Assembly (NCBI GenBank): GCA_910577515.1
Contig: CAJTLW010000009.1
Span: 1-64,000 of the forward strand
Direction: 5' to 3'
Source of the DNA: an uncultured Vampirovibrio sp.
GTDB taxonomy: Bacteria; Cyanobacteriota; Vampirovibrionia; Gastranaerophilales; Gastranaerophilaceae
DNA length: 64,000 bases
In this document: positions 60,619 to 64,000 of the stretch, in pieces
Numbering within the stretch: position 1 is the stretch's first letter
How the letters are laid out: every line of letters starts with the position of its first letter
The notes under the pieces: generated by a model
Told to the model about the DNA's origin: nothing
The model's input: the letters and a program-made list of their open reading frames with translations, nothing else
The model's database searches: none
Position numbers and translations under genes: made by a program

Positions 60619-61515
60619 CTAAAACCCTGCAAGCGCTCTTAAGCCCGTATGATGGTCACAATACTCACTAATACTGAAAAGTTTTCTAAGCTTTTCATTA
60701 TTCAATATAGAATGTTTAATATCCCCAATACGTGCTTCATTATGAATAGGAGGAAGATTATAGCAGTAAACCGAAGCCATAACCCTAAACAGTTCATTTA
60801 TTGAAACCGCCTTATTTGTTGAAACATTTACGGTTTCATTTTTTATATCGCTTTTTACACCGCAAAGTACGGCACTTGCTACATCTTTAACATATACAAA
60901 ATCTCTTGTCTGTTCCCCGTCCCCGTTTATAAAAATTTGCTCATTATTTTTCATTTTGCTGTTAAATATCGCAACAACACCGGCTTCACCTTCTGCAGTT
61001 TGCCTTTCACCATATACATTTGCAAAACGGAAAATTATATAATCAACCCCTGATAATTTTATATATTTTTCCATTGTAAGTTTTGAAAGCCCGTATTGCG
61101 AAAGTACCTCTGTTGAATGGTTTTCATCCACAGGTAGATATTTGGGGTTGCCGTATACTGCAGCAGACGACGCTGCTATAACTTTTTTAACCCCGTATTT
61201 TTTGCATAATTCCAGAACCTTGATAGAACCTATTATATTTTGCATAGCATCATATTCTGGGTCTTTTGTAGCCAAAGCCACACTCGCCTGTGCTGCAAGA
61301 TGAATGCAAAAATCCGGTGCAAATTCTCTAAAAACATCCTCAAAATGAGGAGATAGTATATCTGTTTCAATATATTCAGCACTTTCATTTCTGTATCCTG
61401 AATTTTTATTTGAATAATTATCTGCAACAAGCACACTGTAGCCGTTTTCAATTAAAATATCCGTTATATGAGAGCCTATAAAGCCCGCCCCGCCTGTTAT
61501 TAAAATTTTCTCCAT
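60619..61515 (-). CDS. NAD-dependent nucleotide-sugar epimerase/dehydratase
   Basis: A 298-residue extended SDR of the GalE/WbpP group: ILITGGAGFIGSHITDILIE loop, ASSAAVYGNPKYLPVDE, SQYGLSKLTMEKY with YxxxK, RFANVYGERQ, and DFVYVKDVASAVL. Substrate (UDP-Glc or UDP-GlcNAc 4-epimerisation or similar) cannot be set by eye. In the middle of the operon, 8 bases after the Stealth gene. Confidence 0.87.
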   Translation of the reverse strand: MEKILITGGAGFIGSHITDILIENGYSVLVADNYSNKNSGYRNESAEYIETDILSPHFEDVFREFAPDFCIHLAAQASVALATKDPEYDAMQNIIGSIKVLELCKKYGVKKVIAASSAAVYGNPKYLPVDENHSTEVLSQYGLSKLTMEKYIKLSGVDYIIFRFANVYGERQTAEGEAGVVAIFNSKMKNNEQIFINGDGEQTRDFVYVKDVASAVLCGVKSDIKNETVNVSTNKAVSINELFRVMASVYCYNLPPIHNEARIGDIKHSILNNEKLRKLFSISEYCDHHTGLRALAGF

Positions 61516-61523
61516 ATTTTTCC

Positions 61524-62864
61524 TTATTTTTCAAATTGAGATTTATTTGGAAACATTTTGTCTAAAAATTCTCTTGTTTGTCGCCTGTTTTCAGCTGTCG
61601 TTTTCTCTGTATCATTGATACAGAATAGTTTCGGTCTGAATTTTTTAAGCTTTTGTTCTTTTTTTCTGCTGTTTGAAAAAAGTTCAATAGAATCTTTTTT
61701 CTTGCTTAAAAAAGCAGTTTTATCAGTTCTTTTTAATATTCCCGCCCCTGTAAGACATGCATATTTTTGATAAATTGCCCGTTCAATATCGCTTGATTTT
61801 CTAAAATGCTCAATCGAAGATTTTTCTATCTCTTCCTTAAATTCTTCTTTGCATTTTAAAATAAGGCTTTTTCTGTAAGCATCAATATTATGATGCGGCT
61901 TTAGCCCCATCGGAAGTTTATTCCCGAATTTATCTTTTAAAAGCTTGTCCCCGTTTCTTAAAATATTTGTATAACCGCTGTTATCATCATCCTTGTATGG
62001 CTTTATAAACCTGCAAACAGGGTTACCTTCTTTAAAGAAAAATTCAGGCGAGACATAATCACAGCAAAATGTATCGTCATCAGAATATAGAAAATATTCG
62101 GATAATCCTTCAATATTTACAATATTATGCAGGATTGCGGTTGAATTAAAGCTTGGCAACGCACTTTCAGGCATAATATCCTTATGGTCGACAATTTTTA
62201 TTTTAGGATGCTCCGTATTTAACCATTTTGGCACCTGTTCATCCGTTACGATAAAAATATTGTTTATCCAGGGCGCAAATTTTTCTAAAGACCTCAAAGA
62301 ATACTTCAGTTCATCATTGTCTATATACCTGCAATCATTATCGGCATTAAATTCTACGCCGCATTTTTTGGCACACTCTTCCTTTTTCTTTTTAAACTTT
62401 TCATCCGCTAAATCACACCAAAGATAAACCATATCTATCTTCTGTTCTTCTTTGGAAGCTTGTGCAGCTTCTCTATCCGGCTCTTCTCTTCTCCAGCTTA
62501 CATTTGTTTTAATTTGTTTTGCAGGAATACCAGCATAAAGAGAATTTGGCACATCAAATGCTTTTGTTACAATACTTCCTCTTGCAACAATACAATTATC
62601 CGGAATATTTACACCCTTTAATATAAAATTATTCCCTACAGAAATTTTTGATTTTGAAAACCTTGCCAAAGGAAGCCCTAGAGTAATGGTAGAATTTTTT
62701 CCTTTAAATTTAACTGAAAGCCCAAATGCCGGTATAAAAAACCAAAATCCAAAAAAACCGGCAAAAGGCACAAACCATGCCTGTTTCTTTCTACCGTTTC
62801 TATCCTCTAAAAAAACCTTATTCCCCTTAAACATTCCCTTCTTCTTTCTGCATATCGGGTTCAT
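61524..62864 (-). CDS. Stealth-type sugar-phosphate transferase with N-terminal hexapeptide remnant
   Basis: A 446-residue protein. From ~143 it is a Stealth-family hexose-1-phosphate transferase (IDMVYLWCDLAD; YSLRSLEKFAPWINNIFIVT; LPSFNSTAILHNIVNIEGLS; FLYSDDDTFCC), which makes phosphodiester-linked surface glycans. The first ~130 residues look like a left-handed-beta-helix acyltransferase lacking its middle: KISVGNNFILKGVNIPDNCI, ARGSIVTKAF, SLYAGIPAKQIKTNVSW. The active-site His of such acyltransferases is not visible, so this part is probably inactive. Start ambiguous: 62864 (overlapping the upstream gene by 38 bases) or 62834. Confidence 0.83.
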   Translation of the reverse strand: MNPICRKKKGMFKGNKVFLEDRNGRKKQAWFVPFAGFFGFWFFIPAFGLSVKFKGKNSTITLGLPLARFSKSKISVGNNFILKGVNIPDNCIVARGSIVTKAFDVPNSLYAGIPAKQIKTNVSWRREEPDREAAQASKEEQKIDMVYLWCDLADEKFKKKKEECAKKCGVEFNADNDCRYIDNDELKYSLRSLEKFAPWINNIFIVTDEQVPKWLNTEHPKIKIVDHKDIMPESALPSFNSTAILHNIVNIEGLSEYFLYSDDDTFCCDYVSPEFFFKEGNPVCRFIKPYKDDDNSGYTNILRNGDKLLKDKFGNKLPMGLKPHHNIDAYRKSLILKCKEEFKEEIEKSSIEHFRKSSDIERAIYQKYACLTGAGILKRTDKTAFLSKKKDSIELFSNSRKKEQKLKKFRPKLFCINDTEKTTAENRRQTREFLDKMFPNKSQFEK

Positions 62865-64000
62865 TTATCACTTCAACTTTTGGAGGGTTGTTTTTCTTAA
62901 ATTTCGGGGTGAAATTTATCAGTTTTTTGTGAGTCAATTTTTGGAAGCATTCCATCAAATCTTCCTCTTTTGACACCTTAGAATTATTTTTCAACCTGAA
63001 TACATATTTTGAATTTAACATTTTTGCAATAACAAAACTTCTAAAATTGTCATCAATGATAAATGTAGTATGTATGGTTTTATAAATAAACTCTTTTACA
63101 AAATCTAAAAATCCGAAACGTCCAGGATATTCTTCTTCATTATAAATAATTACATCGTCAATACAATCAAGTTTTATCGCTTCATCAAAATTATTATCAT
63201 GGATTAAAACTACTACCTTTGAATCAGGATAAATCATTTTGATATTTTGGCACAGAGGACTTATTGAAATAATGCTTTCATTTGGATCATCAATTTTAGG
63301 TGTGTTAATTATTAAAAAAGTTTTTTGAAAAGGATATTTGGCTTCCACTGTTGCAAGCTTAAACCCAAAAAGATAGTATTCTTTCTTATTTTGATAATGT
63401 TTAATTGTATAAACAGGTGTCCTTTCTTTTTCAATAAGAAAATCCTGAAATTTAATGTTGTTTTCTTTCATAAATTTTACAACATTAATTTTTGCATTAA
63501 TTTTATCTTCAAGCTTTGCAATGGTCTGTTTCAGACGCATTGTTGAAAAATGATTTACAAAATAATAATATTTTACCCCAGGGACTGTTATTAAAGATTT
63601 AGTCTTATGAAGCGCCTTTGTTAAAAATTCAGGGTCTTCATAATATACATTTTCTTCAAAACGCAGCCCTTCAAGTACCTCTTTTTTATATAAAATTCCC
63701 CAAACCTGCCAGTGTGAAGGCATTTTTAAGGTTTTAGCAAGATTGTTAAATCCTGTATAGAAAATTTCTTCTTTAAAATTGGAATATCGCCTAAACTTAC
63801 CTGATGATTTTATCCTGACAGAAGATGCTGCAGCAATATCAGTATTATGTCTTTTAATGCAGTTGAGCATTTTTTCAATATAATCAATATCCACCCAATC
63901 ATCCGCATCTACAAACGTTATAAAATCACCCTTTGCGACATCCAAACCTTTGTTTCTTGCCGCCCCCTGCTTTTGATTAGGTTGGTCAATGATTTTTATC
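62827..64000 (-). CDS. GT2 glycosyltransferase with second domain, cut by the window edge
   Basis: Partial: the N-terminus lies beyond 64000. The visible ~390 residues begin inside the GT2 fold (IKIIDQPNQKQGAARNKGLD, FITFVDADDWVDID). After KKEYYLFGFKLATVEA comes a ~130-residue second domain (IISISPLCQNIKMIYPDSKV; DCIDDVIIYNEEEYPG) that faintly resembles the N-terminal half of heptosyltransferases (GT9). The C-terminus is Asn/Lys/Pro-rich. The true start is outside the window; the first in-frame start inside it (63945) is not real, because conserved sequence continues upstream. Confidence 0.8.
   Translation of the reverse strand, partial: IKIIDQPNQKQGAARNKGLDVAKGDFITFVDADDWVDIDYIEKMLNCIKRHNTDIAAASSVRIKSSGKFRRYSNFKEEIFYTGFNNLAKTLKMPSHWQVWGILYKKEVLEGLRFEENVYYEDPEFLTKALHKTKSLITVPGVKYYYFVNHFSTMRLKQTIAKLEDKINAKINVVKFMKENNIKFQDFLIEKERTPVYTIKHYQNKKEYYLFGFKLATVEAKYPFQKTFLIINTPKIDDPNESIISISPLCQNIKMIYPDSKVVVLIHDNNFDEAIKLDCIDDVIIYNEEEYPGRFGFLDFVKEFIYKTIHTTFIIDDNFRSFVIAKMLNSKYVFRLKNNSKVSKEEDLMECFQKLTHKKLINFTPKFKKNNPPKVEVINEPDMQKEEGNV

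Noticed and set aside
50479..64000. Polysaccharide locus considered as a mobile island
   Set aside because: No integrase, transposase, flanking repeat or tRNA junction is visible; the tRNA-Phe at 49006 is separated by sstT and has no duplicated 3' end in the window.

Overview
This is an AT-rich chromosomal segment from an anaerobic, diderm (outer-membrane-bearing) bacterium. An anaerobic lifestyle is indicated by three [FeFe]-hydrogenases, a ferredoxin-dependent 2-oxoacid oxidoreductase and many Fe-S proteins. An outer membrane is indicated by a complete RND/MFP/TolC efflux operon. My best guess is the non-photosynthetic cyanobacterial sister group (Melainabacteria/Vampirovibrionia, Gastranaerophilales-like). 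The basis is a PII protein that keeps the cyanobacterial Ser49 position, a GH57-like DUF3536 protein, and an export-type family beginning MGMAASQAR. That placement is inference and needs a marker-gene tree.

Left part (1-9.8 kb): a minus-strand hydrogen cluster. In transcription order it reads: XRE regulator, small [2Fe-2S] protein, sensory-type (group C) hydrogenase with a PAS domain, SpoIIE/PP2C phosphatase, second small [2Fe-2S] protein, group B hydrogenase, then HndA, HndC and HndD, which form a multisubunit NAD(P)-linked (possibly bifurcating) hydrogenase. A strong terminator closes it at the left edge. The sensor hydrogenase and phosphatase could tune the metabolic enzymes.

Next (9.8-20.5 kb): a giant glycine-rich protein with a prepilin N-terminus sits opposite the XRE gene. 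Five exact copies of a 10-base element cover the region between them. Then follow the ammonium transporter and PII, a four-subunit 2-oxoacid:ferredoxin oxidoreductase followed by ThiS, and leucyl-tRNA synthetase.

Middle (20.5-49 kb): a four-gene minus-strand set of helical or low-complexity proteins (21.0-24.0 kb) has no recognisable function and may be an undescribed surface or secretion system. It is followed by NagA, a GH57-like enzyme, an ABC exporter, a double ferritin-like protein, the RND efflux operon, an orphan MalK-type ATPase beside a degenerate PAS/histidine kinase, a STAS protein, tandem PiT-like permeases, a CCG-domain Fe-S protein, a tiny leaderless Flp/TadE-like gene, two zinc dehydrogenases, tRNA-Phe and SstT.

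Right part (50.5-64 kb): a long minus-strand surface-polysaccharide operon with overlapping or near-contiguous genes. It holds several GT2 glycosyltransferases (one with three GT domains), a GT17-like enzyme, a Stealth-type sugar-phosphate transferase, a sugar epimerase, and a nucleotide-sugar set resembling those that make UDP-N-acetyl-6-deoxy-L-hexosamines. It runs off the window at 64000.

No CRISPR array, insertion sequence, rRNA or phage module was seen. No gene-free stretch exceeds 300 bases.
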